This document shows positions 16,652 through 25,230 of a stretch of DNA of 39,904 nt, in pieces; position 1 is the first letter of the stretch; each line of letters opens with the position of its first letter. The DNA is taken from positions 1-39,904 of the forward strand of contig JAEZFK010000067.1 in assembly GCA_023437715.1 (NCBI GenBank), read 5' to 3'. The stretch comes from Bacillota bacterium. Its GTDB lineage: Bacteria; Bacillota; Clostridia; Lachnospirales; Lachnospiraceae. Position numbers and translations under genes: made by a program. The notes below the pieces were generated by a model. It was given only the letters and a program-made list of their open reading frames with translations, was not told the origin of the DNA and ran no database searches.

Positions 16652-17513
16652 TGAAGAGCCGTTGCTGCGGGAGATGGAAAGGCTGCTTGCAGGTTATCCG
16701 GATCTGGAGATTGCGGGCAGCTATACAGATCCGATGATGGCATTAAGGGAAATAGAATCAACACGGCCTGAGCTGGCCTTTTTGGATATAGAAATGCGTA
16801 CACTAAGCGGGCTTGAGCTTGCAGAGCAGCTGCTGCAGCAAAATCCGAATTTGAACGTGCTGTTCGTGACGGCCTACGACCAGTATGCCGTGGATGCATT
16901 TGAAATCAATGCCATTGACTATATTTTAAAGCCGGTCCGTCCCGAGCGGCTGCAAAAGACTATGGAACGGATACGGCGTAAACAGAGAATACCGCAGGAG
17001 CCGGAGATTCTCCGGATACAGTTTTTCGGAAAGTTCGGCATCTATCTGGGAAAAGAAGCTGTCAAATGGAGCCGCAGCAAGCCAAGGGAGCTGCTGGCTT
17101 ATTTTCTTGCAAACGAAGGGATTTGGCTGGATAAATTTAAAATCTGCGATGACCTTTGGCCGGAAAACAGCCCAAATCAGGCATTGCGAAATTTGCAGAC
17201 GGCGGTTTGGGCCATTCGTAAATGTCTGCGGGAATATGGGATTTCTGCGGCGTCTATTTCCTATGCGAATGACAGCTATATCCTCAATTTAAAAGAGTCC
17301 CAGTGGGATGTGAGGCGTTATGACGAGATGTTTCGGCTGTTTATGGCAACCGGCAGTTCTGCTGCAGGCTGTGAGGCAGCCGCCCTGTATACGGAAGATT
17401 ATCTGGCATATGAGGACTGGAATTGGGCGAGGGAGAAAAGAGCAGGTTACGCAATGAAGCAGCAGAGATTACAGGAACGGCTACCCCATGCGGGTAGAAG
17501 AACCGACAAGTAA
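16629..17513 (+). CDS. Response regulator with a SARP/OmpR-like winged-helix output
   Basis: A 294-residue regulator. The receiver domain spans 1-120 with the acidic pocket at DDEE (7-10), the phosphorylated Asp53 in LAFLDIEM, and the conserved Thr/Ala and Lys in FVTAYDQYAV and YILKPVRP. After a short linker, IQFFGKFGIYLGKEAVKW starts a winged helix of the transcriptional-activator class found in SARP proteins, followed by a short bacterial-activator-like tail (DYLAYEDWNWAREKR). The full tetratricopeptide section of SARP proteins is absent. The ATG at 16629 follows GGGAGG with 6-7 bp spacing; a longer frame from 16602 lacks a site. It overlaps the kinase gene and ends at a terminator. LytS-like kinases usually pair with LytTR regulators, so this output domain is less usual. 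Confidence 0.9.
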   Translation: MKTILVDDEEPLLREMERLLAGYPDLEIAGSYTDPMMALREIESTRPELAFLDIEMRTLSGLELAEQLLQQNPNLNVLFVTAYDQYAVDAFEINAIDYILKPVRPERLQKTMERIRRKQRIPQEPEILRIQFFGKFGIYLGKEAVKWSRSKPRELLAYFLANEGIWLDKFKICDDLWPENSPNQALRNLQTAVWAIRKCLREYGISAASISYANDSYILNLKESQWDVRRYDEMFRLFMATGSSAAGCEAAALYTEDYLAYEDWNWAREKRAGYAMKQQRLQERLPHAGRRTDK

Positions 17514-17524
17514 AACAGAACAGA

Positions 17525-17575
17525 AGAACCGGATTAAAGTTGGCTGGCAAAGCTGATTTTAGTCCGGTTCTTTTG
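17525..17575 (+). terminator. Terminator of the two-component operon
   Basis: A 14-pair stem with one G-T (17525-17538 with 17558-17571), followed by T-rich sequence, 11 bp after the response regulator stop. Confidence 0.85.
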
Positions 17576-17590
17576 TTTTGTACTGTTATG

Positions 17591-17622
17591 TTGAGAATTC
17601 GTTGAGAGGCAGTTGTTATAAT
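17591..17622 (+). promoter_or_regulatory. Putative extended -10 promoter of the diguanylate cyclase gene
   Basis: TGTTATAAT (17614-17622) is an extended -10. TTGAGA at 17591 is 20 bp upstream of the hexamer, which is long but acceptable with an extended -10. The leader to the coding region would be about 190 bases. Confidence 0.45.
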
Positions 17623-17818
17623 GATAATCGGAATATTGTCGGAAAAGATGGAATTTGGAAGATTTTTGTATATTCTGGAAGTGGAGACAGAACATTTCAG
17701 CCACTGAGTTGTAATTCCCATACAGGATAAGGCTTCAAGAGGATTCGTGCAGAGAGAAAATATGGCGGGGAATGGTCTAAATCTACGGATTAATTTTAAA
17801 TTCTGTCTCAAGGAGGTG

Positions 17819-18724
17819 ATGGATACGAATTTTATATTTAAAGAAAGTCATTACAGATTATTGTTTGAGAACAGCATGGATGCCATATTAATTACTACGG
17901 CATCGGGTGAAATTTGCCGGGCAAACCGGGAAGCTTGCAGATTATTTGAAAAAACCGAAGAAGAATTATGCCGGGGCGGCCGTGCGGCTATTGTTGATCT
18001 GGGTGATCCGAAAGTGGCGCTTACAATGAGAGACAGAAGCAAGTTAGGATCAACAAGAGTGGAACTGACATTTATAAAAAGCAATGGAAGTAAATTTCTG
18101 GCAGAATGCACGTCGGTGATCTTTAAAGACGAAGAAGGATTTACTCTTATCGCAATGACCTTCCGAGATATCACTTCCTATAAGCATAGCGTGGAGAATT
18201 TTATAAGGAGTAATGAAGAAATTATTTTTCTTGCGACTTTTGATTATCTGACGGGAGCTTTTAACCGGGGCAGCTTTATTCAGAAGTTAAAAGCAGAGAT
18301 AGAGCGCACACATCTGGGAAAGGCTACAATGTCCTTACTTTTGATTGATATAGATTTCTTTAAACAGATCAATGACCAGCATGGTCATCTGGGCGGGGAT
18401 ATTATCCTTAAGCATTTTACGGAATGCGCACAGTCCAGGCTGCGTTCCCATGATTTTTTAGGAAGGCTTGGAGGCGATGAGTTTGTAGTATGCCTTGCAG
18501 ATACGGTGCTGTCGGAGGCAGCAGACATTGCTGAACAGCTGAGAATGGCTGTGGAGGATTTAAATATTTATTATAATTCCACTCTGATAAGGATCACAAT
18601 CAGCATTGGAGTCGCCCAATACAAGTTAGAAATGGGCACGGATACGGATGCCTTTATCTCAAAAGCGGATGAATATCTGTACCAGGCAAAAGCAAACCGG
18701 AACTGTATAGTAAGCGGAGAATAA
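17819..18724 (+). CDS. Soluble PAS-GGDEF diguanylate cyclase
   Basis: About 301 residues from ATG 17819. Residues 10-120 are a PAS sensor (YRLLFENSMDAILITT, ending in FRDITSYK). The GGDEF domain follows, with DYLTGAFNRGSF, DIDFFKQIND and the active-site LGGDEF intact. Five residues before GGDEF is RSHD, an RxxD inhibitory site for product feedback. It should make cyclic di-GMP in the cytosol; there are no membrane helices. The start is uncertain. An 11-base perfect match to the 16S tail (AAGGAGGTGAT, 17810-17820) runs into the ATG at 17819, which is very close spacing. GTG 17747, behind AAGAGG, would add 24 residues. Confidence 0.88.
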   Translation: MDTNFIFKESHYRLLFENSMDAILITTASGEICRANREACRLFEKTEEELCRGGRAAIVDLGDPKVALTMRDRSKLGSTRVELTFIKSNGSKFLAECTSVIFKDEEGFTLIAMTFRDITSYKHSVENFIRSNEEIIFLATFDYLTGAFNRGSFIQKLKAEIERTHLGKATMSLLLIDIDFFKQINDQHGHLGGDIILKHFTECAQSRLRSHDFLGRLGGDEFVVCLADTVLSEAADIAEQLRMAVEDLNIYYNSTLIRITISIGVAQYKLEMGTDTDAFISKADEYLYQAKANRNCIVSGE

Positions 18725-19004
18725 CAGGACAGAAGAAATCTTCAACAATCTGTGTGCGGTACTTGTAATTAAAAAGACAAGAGTAATTTTTATTGCGGGA
18801 ATATGGGGTTATGTTTTTCAAAATGAAAAGCATGGCCTTTTTATTTTTCCGGGAAAAAATAAATAGAGTTCCGCCCTGATCGTATAGGGCATATTTATTA
18901 TTACTGAAATATGATATAATATAAAGGAAGAATAAATATTGGGTGAGGCAGGACTTCAAATCGCCGGTAAGTTACGGTAAAAAGCAAATCCAGGAGAGAT
19001 TAAT

Positions 19005-21665
19005 ATGAACACAGACGAACTAATTGTATATAAAAAAACAGTCTCGCCCCGCGCAGGCGAATACGTTGAATATCCAGATAATTTATTGCCGGAGCTTTCG
19101 GAATTCCTGAACAGAAGCGGAATTAAATCCTTATATTGTCATCAGGCAGAGATGTTTACGAAAGCGGACGAAGGAAAGAACGTCGTTATAACCACATCAA
19201 CAGCGAGCGGAAAAACACTCAGTTTTTTGCTGCCGGTCATTCAGGAAATCCTGGAAAATCCATTGGCAAGAGCAATATTCATATACCCTACAAAGGCATT
19301 GGCAAGTGATCAGTATCGGGCGGTTAAGCCCTACCTTGATTATTTTGGAACAAATAGAATTTCGGCAGGAGTATATGACGGAGACACCCCTGTAAATGAA
19401 AGAAGCCGCATAAGAAAAAGCGCGAACATTATTTTGACCAATCCGGAGATGATAAACAGCGCCTTTTTGCCGAATCACAGTAATTATGGATTTGACTTCA
19501 TTTTTTCAAATTTAAAATACATAATCATTGATGAACTTCATACCTACAGGGGCGCATTTGGATCACACCTGGCAAATGTTTTCCGCCGCCTGCAGCGAGT
19601 GTGCAAATATTATAATTCATGTCCAAGATATTTATGCAGCTCTGCAACCATAGCAAATCCGGTAGAGCTGGCATCGGAGATCTGCGGGCAGTCCTTTGTC
19701 TTAATTGACAGGGACGGCTCTCCGTCACCGGTAAAAAAGTATGCGATTATTCAACCGCCGGGTATTAAGGGATCAAATGATAAAGATTACGGGAGAGTTC
19801 CTATATCAACGGTAGCCGCTCATTTGGTACCGGAATTGGTTGTAAGCGATAAAAGCTTTATTGCCTTTGTAAAATCCAGAAAAAATGTGGAAATCGTATT
19901 AAAAGAGTCAAGAGATAAGCTTGTCTCAGAGGGAATTTTCGGCTCGGCAATGACGGATAAGATATCAGGCTACAGAGGTGGATACACCCCCAATGAGAGA
20001 AAAGAAATTGAAAATAAAATGGTCTCCGGCGTGCTGAAAGGACTGATTTCAACCAATGCCCTTGAACTGGGAATTGACATTGGAAAAATCAATACCACCG
20101 TATTGGTGGGATATCCGGGGACCAGAGCGTCATTTTGGCAGCAAACCGGAAGAGCGGGAAGAAGCGGTGAGGAATGCACCAATTATCTGATTCTGGATAA
20201 TCAGCCTTTTGACCAGTATATTATTATTGATCCGGATTGGCTATTTGAACATGACAGCGAAAATGCGGTCATCGATAAGAATAATTTATTGATACAATTA
20301 GCCCATATCCGGGCAGCGGCAGCGGAGCTGCCTTTGACCCTGGATGATATATCACTGTTTCCGGATCTGGGAGAAATTATTCCGGTCCTGATGAAAGCCA
20401 GGGAATTGACCGGCATGAAAGGTAAATTTACATGGTCAGGCAAAACATTTCCGGCAGGGGACTATAGCTTAAGGAACATTGATAAATCAAGATATAAGCT
20501 GATAAACAAGGAAAATGGAAAAGAAATTACAGAAATGGATGAAATGCAGGCATTTCGCGAAATTCACAATGGCGCTGTGTACATGCATGATGGAGTTCTG
20601 TATCAGGTAATAAAACTGGATTTAGAGAGCAAAACCGCCCAGGCGGTTCCCTTTAACGGCAATTACTATACGATGCCGGGAGGAAATACCTTTATAAAGA
20701 TGATTCAGCGTTTTAAGGATATGGAGTATAGGAGGACGCATATCGCATTCGGTGATGTCAACGTTGACGAAAGTGTGTACATGTATAAAAAGCTGCAATT
20801 CCATAATCATCAGAATCTGGGGTATGAACAGCTGCCGGAGCCGTTATCAAAAGATTATGATACGGAAAGCACATGGATAAAAATACCTTCTGATGTTGTT
20901 GAAGTCTTCAGAAAGCTTTTGCAGAGAAATGAAAACGGCCAGGTGGTGCGAAATAATCATTTTGAGGGCTTATGCCACGCGATTAAGAGTGCAGCCATGA
21001 TGGTAACCATGACCGCACAGGATGATATTGATGTGAACGTATCCAGTAACGCCATAACACCGGACGGAGTCATGGAATTTGATGTTATAATTTACATATA
21101 TGATAAGTATGTAGGTGGCTTGGGATACTCAGAAAAGATATATGATCTGATACCCAAAATATTAGAAAATGCAATAAAGCTGGTAAGCGGCTGCCAGTGC
21201 AAGGATGGCTGCCCGGCCTGTGTCGGTGATTATAAGCTGGACAAGGGCATGATTAAATGGGGCCTGCAGAGTTTCCTTGAAAAACAGGTTCCCCCTGATT
21301 CTGTTAAAATCGTTGAACCGGCTCCGGAGACCACGATAAAGAAGCCTTTCCGATTTGAAGAATTACAGGAAAAATGGCAGGAATTTTGTAAGCATATATC
21401 TGATCAGGGAGATGCTTTTGCAGGTTTTTTAGAAAGTGTGCCCAGAGTGGAAACGTCAGACAATATATTGATCTTTACGGTTACCAGCCCGTTTTACCGC
21501 GATTGGGTCATGGAAAGCAACAACCGGAAAAGTCTGATTAATATTATCCGGTATTACGCAGAATGTCCGTCTGTGATTGATATTAACATCTGTATTGATG
21601 AAAATACGGAAGAAAATCGAAATGTCAGAAGCAAGCTTCAAAGGAGATATGAAAATCTTATATGA
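19005..21665 (+). CDS. MrfA/YprA-like DEAH helicase with DUF1998 four-Cys motif and extra C-terminal domain
   Basis: An 886-residue superfamily 2 helicase. Seen: Walker A STASGKT (65-71), DELH box (176-179), motif III SSATI, motif V TNALELGIDIG and motif VI QQTGRAGRSG. Cys730, 732, 736 and 739 (CQCKDGCPAC) form the iron- or zinc-binding cluster typical of DUF1998/MrfA proteins. Bacillus MrfA is about 750 residues; this one has an extra tail of some 105 residues from about 782. The tail contains EKWQEFC, then a hydrophobic strand and SPFYRDWVMESNN, and resembles the C-terminal domain of the DNA polymerase III tau subunit or a DnaA-like KH fold. The family repairs DNA crosslinks in Bacillus with the exonuclease MrfB. 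Here the partner is a UvrD-like helicase, overlapping by 4 bp. Confidence 0.9.
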   Translation: MNTDELIVYKKTVSPRAGEYVEYPDNLLPELSEFLNRSGIKSLYCHQAEMFTKADEGKNVVITTSTASGKTLSFLLPVIQEILENPLARAIFIYPTKALASDQYRAVKPYLDYFGTNRISAGVYDGDTPVNERSRIRKSANIILTNPEMINSAFLPNHSNYGFDFIFSNLKYIIIDELHTYRGAFGSHLANVFRRLQRVCKYYNSCPRYLCSSATIANPVELASEICGQSFVLIDRDGSPSPVKKYAIIQPPGIKGSNDKDYGRVPISTVAAHLVPELVVSDKSFIAFVKSRKNVEIVLKESRDKLVSEGIFGSAMTDKISGYRGGYTPNERKEIENKMVSGVLKGLISTNALELGIDIGKINTTVLVGYPGTRASFWQQTGRAGRSGEECTNYLILDNQPFDQYIIIDPDWLFEHDSENAVIDKNNLLIQLAHIRAAAAELPLTLDDISLFPDLGEIIPVLMKARELTGMKGKFTWSGKTFPAGDYSLRNIDKSRYKLINKENGKEITEMDEMQAFREIHNGAVYMHDGVLYQVIKLDLESKTAQAVPFNGNYYTMPGGNTFIKMIQRFKDMEYRRTHIAFGDVNVDESVYMYKKLQFHNHQNLGYEQLPEPLSKDYDTESTWIKIPSDVVEVFRKLLQRNENGQVVRNNHFEGLCHAIKSAAMMVTMTAQDDIDVNVSSNAITPDGVMEFDVIIYIYDKYVGGLGYSEKIYDLIPKILENAIKLVSGCQCKDGCPACVGDYKLDKGMIKWGLQSFLEKQVPPDSVKIVEPAPETTIKKPFRFEELQEKWQEFCKHISDQGDAFAGFLESVPRVETSDNILIFTVTSPFYRDWVMESNNRKSLINIIRYYAECPSVIDINICIDENTEENRNVRSKLQRRYENLI

Positions 21666-23689
21666 GGTACGAAAACGAATTTGACCGGCTGAATGAATAT
21701 CAAAGAGAAGCTGTATTTGACGACAGTGAAGCCTGCGTTGTTAATGCAAATGTGGGAAGCGGAAAAACTACAGTGCTCATAGCCAAAATTATATATTTGC
21801 ACTTTGAAAAAGGTATTCCTTATAAAAACATGATAGTATTAACATTTACGAATAAAGCAGCAAATGAAATAAAAGAGCGTCTGCTGAAACTGGATCCTGA
21901 AATTCCCCAGGAAGAATTACTGGGCTTTGGGACATTTCACAGCGTTGCTCTTAATCTTTTGAAAAATACCCTGCCCTTGGAAAAGCTGGGATATACCAGG
22001 GATTTTATTGTTATTGAGCCGGATGAGGAAATGGATATTGCGATGCAGGTGATTCAGGAGAATCATCTGGTTATAAAATATAAAAACAGGTTAAAGAAGA
22101 GATTAGAACAGGAAATGATGTCGGTCCGGGAGGACAGGCCGGCATCAAGATATAATGATGATATTTTTAAACTGATTCAGCTTTTAAATGAGGAAAAAAA
22201 GAAGCAGAATAAATTGACCTTTTTTGACCTCCTTGATGTGAGCAATAAGCTGCTGGCGGATTATTCCGTTTCACCGGAATGGATTATTATCGATGAGGTC
22301 CAGGACAGCGACAGAATCCAGCTTGAATTTATTGATAAGCTGAAGAGTCGGGATACCAGACTTTTTGCCGTCGGAGATCCCAACCAGGTCATATATAGCT
22401 GGCGCGGAAGCTGTGTGAATGTTTTATATTCCTTAAAAAGCAGATATTCTGCAAAGGAATTTACGCTGCCGGTTAATTACCGTTCTTCTGCGTCTATTTT
22501 AGCGGCAGCAAAGTGTTTTTTAGAAAATGGAAGCCAGCTTTCGGGTATACGGGAGCAGGGCAGCAAAATTGTAATCAAGAATCACTATAATCCATTTAAC
22601 GAAGCGGAGTATCTTGCGGAAAAATTACTGGACTTACATAAAAGTGGTGTGGAGTATAGGGAAATTGCTGTTTTTTACAGGCTGCAGAATCAATCCCATA
22701 CGTTTGAAGCCGTATTTACAAAAAAAGATATCCCATATGAAGTTTCGCTTAAAAAGACAATCAGAGATATTCCTGTATTAAACTGGCTGATAAAGGTCCT
22801 GAGGTTTTCTGTCAATCCGGAAGATTTATCCTCTGCATTATATGTGCTAAGGGATCATTTGTATGGTGAGGGCTTATCGGAGACCATGGCTCATAAGATA
22901 ATGAAACAGCGTGAAGCCCCGGAATCCAGGCTGTTGGAATTGATGCTTCAATTTAAAGAGAGGTGTGTAAATATCTCCACCGGTAAGGAATTATATGACT
23001 ATTTTAAGCTTGATACTTATATAAGACCGACATCGTCATCCTATACAGAGGACAAGGAAGCTGTGGATACTTTCATGGAAATTATTCTGACGTATATAGC
23101 AGAGAATAAGATGGATTTTATGGCCGGTCTTGCCGATTTTATTAATTCCTCAGCATTATACGGAGTGAATATATTGCAGAAAGATATTAATAATAAGGCG
23201 GATTCAGTAAAATTAATGACGCTTCATTCTTCAAAAGGGCTGGAGTTTAAGTATGTATTTATTGTTGGTGTCAATTATGGCCTGATTCCGCTGCAGACCA
23301 GAAGCTTTGAGGATGAAGAAGAGAGAAGATTATTTTTTGTCGGTATAACGCGTGCGAAGGATTATCTGGAACTGTCGTATTATACAAATCCGGAAAGCTA
23401 CAGGGCTATACCGGGTGCAAGCAGATATATTGATATGATTCCCAAACAGCTGGTAAGTAAAGAGACGGCAGAATCCTCAGAGCTCAGCTTACAAGACCTT
23501 CGTAAAAAGGTGGAAGAAGCAAGGCGGGAAAATAATGAAGAGCTTGCAGCGGCAGTATTGCGGGTTAAGCATGAAAAATATGGGATGGGAACTGTGGTTT
23601 CAGAGGATGAGGATATCGTTGTGGTGGATTTTGAAAAATACGGACAAAAAGAATTTATTAAAGCTTTCAGTGAATTGTCATATGTATAA
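21662..23689 (+). CDS. UvrD/PcrA-like superfamily 1 DNA helicase
   Basis: A 675-residue ATP-dependent 3'-5' helicase. Motifs are Q-motif LNEYQREAV, Walker A ANVGSGKTT (29-37), motif Ia LTFTNKAANEIKER, Walker B IIIDEVQDSD, motif III GDPNQVIYSWRG, motif IV VNYRSS, motif V LMTLHSSKGLEFKYVFIVG and motif VI FVGITRAKD. The C-terminus (RVKHEKYGMGTVV to the end) is a Tudor-like domain as in PcrA, which contacts RNA polymerase in relatives. It is shorter than typical PcrA (about 730). The start ATG overlaps the stop of the MrfA-like gene (ATGA), so the two proteins are coupled and probably work together. It may be a specialised paralogue rather than the housekeeping PcrA. Both genes look AT-richer than the sugar operons on either side. 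Confidence 0.93.
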   Translation: MRYENEFDRLNEYQREAVFDDSEACVVNANVGSGKTTVLIAKIIYLHFEKGIPYKNMIVLTFTNKAANEIKERLLKLDPEIPQEELLGFGTFHSVALNLLKNTLPLEKLGYTRDFIVIEPDEEMDIAMQVIQENHLVIKYKNRLKKRLEQEMMSVREDRPASRYNDDIFKLIQLLNEEKKKQNKLTFFDLLDVSNKLLADYSVSPEWIIIDEVQDSDRIQLEFIDKLKSRDTRLFAVGDPNQVIYSWRGSCVNVLYSLKSRYSAKEFTLPVNYRSSASILAAAKCFLENGSQLSGIREQGSKIVIKNHYNPFNEAEYLAEKLLDLHKSGVEYREIAVFYRLQNQSHTFEAVFTKKDIPYEVSLKKTIRDIPVLNWLIKVLRFSVNPEDLSSALYVLRDHLYGEGLSETMAHKIMKQREAPESRLLELMLQFKERCVNISTGKELYDYFKLDTYIRPTSSSYTEDKEAVDTFMEIILTYIAENKMDFMAGLADFINSSALYGVNILQKDINNKADSVKLMTLHSSKGLEFKYVFIVGVNYGLIPLQTRSFEDEEERRLFFVGITRAKDYLELSYYTNPESYRAIPGASRYIDMIPKQLVSKETAESSELSLQDLRKKVEEARRENNEELAAAVLRVKHEKYGMGTVVSEDEDIVVVDFEKYGQKEFIKAFSELSYV

Positions 23690-23819
23690 GTCTTTTTGGT
23701 ATATAGTAAATATTCAGCTTATAAAAGTATGGTTTTAAGTGCTAGGTTCGTTATGGCGGCCGTATCTGGTAATAAAACAGCCTGAAAGGATAGACTCTTA
23801 TGGCTTATCCCACAAGCTA

Positions 23820-23863
23820 TTGAGCTGCCACAAAAAATAACAGAAAAGCGGCAGCTCAATTTT
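23820..23863 (+). terminator. Terminator of the two-helicase operon
   Basis: TTGAGCTGCC (23820-23829) pairs perfectly with GGCAGCTCAA (23850-23859) and is followed by TTTT. It sits between the convergent helicase and lacI genes; on the minus strand no T run follows, so it mainly serves the plus strand. Confidence 0.7.
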
Positions 23864-23873
23864 GCTGTTATAA

Positions 23874-24884
23874 TCAAATCCAGGATACCACGGATTGCCG
23901 TTCTGTGATTTCCACATCCATGACAATTAATGGTTCCGGCCGTTTGCCTGTCTTTAACCATTCCAGAAGCTTTCCGGCGGCCATTTCCGCCTTTGCTGTC
24001 ACATGCTGGGCGACGGAGGTCAGCTTGGGCGTGGTGTAGGAGCATAAGCCCGCATCATCATAACCGATGACGGAGAGATCTGCGGGAACTCTTAAGCCGC
24101 CCAGTCTGGCGCCTTCGATAATGCCTGCGGCGCAGATATCGGCCGTGGTTACGGCTCCCGTAATGGGGTGGGAATCAGATGCGATCCGTTTGCCTGCCAT
24201 GATGCCCCCCTCGTAAGTGGGGCTGAAGGGATAGACATACTCCGGGCGGAATGGAATGCCGGCTTCTTCCAGCGCTTTCTGATAACCATGGAATCTGGCT
24301 GTCAGAAGAGCATTGTTTTCATAATCTGCGACAAATGCGATGTCCTTGTGTCCGTGGCTGATCATATATTTGGCGGACAGATAGCAGCCTTTTATATCGT
24401 CAGATGACACTGTGACGATGTCAGGCAGTGACGCATAGGAATCAAAGATAACGGCGGGCTGCCGGATGGATTTTAATACCTCTTCTGATTCTTCAAAGGG
24501 GAAAAGGAATACAAAACCGTCGACATTCCAGCTCTTAAGGAGCGTCAGGATTTCGCTGCGGTTGGAGACCGTTCTCAGCATGATGAAATATCCGCCTTCT
24601 TTTAAGTGGTATTCCAGAGTGCTGAGCATAGCACTGATATATGGGTTGCCGAGATAATTCTCCTTTGTATCGCTTTCCGACATGAATATGATAATTCCGA
24701 TGATATGGGAAGAATTGGTAGCCATGCTTCTGGCAGTCATATTCGGCACATATCCGCATTCTTCTATAATCTTATTAACCCGCTCAATGGTCTGTGAGGA
24801 GACGCGCTCTGTCTTTCCGTTGACCACATTGGAGACAGTCATCATGCTGACCCCCGCCTTTTGGGCGATATCTTTTAATGTCAT
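23874..24884 (-). CDS. LacI family transcriptional repressor
   Basis: A 336-residue regulator. The N-terminal helix-turn-helix is MTLKDIAQKAGVSMMTVSNVVNG with the hinge helix region NMTARSMATN near 48-57. Residues 60-330 are the periplasmic-binding-protein-like sensor domain, with IIGIIIF at its start, SDDIKGCYLSAKYMISHGH and ISVIGYDD-type SVIGYDD near the hinge. AGGGGGAA precedes the ATG. It is divergent from the sugar importer operon at 25231, and the intergenic region holds a perfect palindrome fitting a LacI operator. It should repress that operon until an oligosaccharide breakdown product binds. Autoregulation is possible from the shared region. Confidence 0.93.
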   Translation of the reverse strand: MTLKDIAQKAGVSMMTVSNVVNGKTERVSSQTIERVNKIIEECGYVPNMTARSMATNSSHIIGIIIFMSESDTKENYLGNPYISAMLSTLEYHLKEGGYFIMLRTVSNRSEILTLLKSWNVDGFVFLFPFEESEEVLKSIRQPAVIFDSYASLPDIVTVSSDDIKGCYLSAKYMISHGHKDIAFVADYENNALLTARFHGYQKALEEAGIPFRPEYVYPFSPTYEGGIMAGKRIASDSHPITGAVTTADICAAGIIEGARLGGLRVPADLSVIGYDDAGLCSYTTPKLTSVAQHVTAKAEMAAGKLLEWLKTGKRPEPLIVMDVEITERQSVVSWI

Positions 24885-25098
24885 GCTTATTTCCCCCTGC
24901 CGATGAAAAGTTACCTGGTGTATTTTCTGCTATCCTTATTCTAACAGACGAAAGGAAAAAGTCAATATCAGCCGGCCGTAAGGTTTCGCGATATACTAAA
25001 GAATAAATGAGATGAAAATAGAAAACAACCATTTATATAATATATGCACAATATATAGGGCGCGTAGATGATAAAAATTATAAAATTTTAAAAATATA

Positions 25099-25127
25099 TT
25101 GACTTTTGCCAAAGGTAGTGATAGTGT
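25099..25127 (+). promoter_or_regulatory. Putative promoter of the oligosaccharide importer operon
   Basis: TTGACT (25099-25104), a 17-bp spacer and a weak -10 TAGTGT (25122-25127). The palindromic operator begins 9 bp later, around the start of transcription. Confidence 0.55.
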
Positions 25128-25135
25128 AAAAATAC

Positions 25136-25149
25136 ATTTAGCGCTAAAT
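25136..25149. promoter_or_regulatory. Palindromic LacI-family operator
   Basis: ATTTAGCGCTAAAT is a perfect 14-bp palindrome with a central CG, the usual form for LacI-family operators. It lies just after the promoter -10 and between the lacI gene and its presumed target. Confidence 0.75.
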
Positions 25150-25230
25150 TAACGAATGAGAATTTAAACGGGTTATGAAAGTAAAGCGGAAAGGGAAAAT
25201 CAAAATTGAAAATTTAGGAGGAAACGAAAA

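Larger units (their letters stand above)
24885..25230. other. Divergent regulatory region between lacI and the sugar importer operon
   Basis: This 346-bp gap has no credible ORF. Its right half is very AT-rich and holds the importer promoter and the palindromic operator. I could not identify a clear lacI promoter or a good catabolite repression (cre) site. Confidence 0.6.

Noticed and set aside
18654..18959. 101-codon minus-strand ORF overlapping the end of the diguanylate cyclase gene
   Set aside because: Composition is that of antisense AT-rich DNA, it has no ribosome site, and it overlaps a well-supported gene.
18921..19004. Possible riboswitch in the leader of the helicase operon
   Set aside because: The G-rich stretch and a partly self-complementary CCGGTAAGTTACGG do not form a known aptamer pattern or a stable stem.
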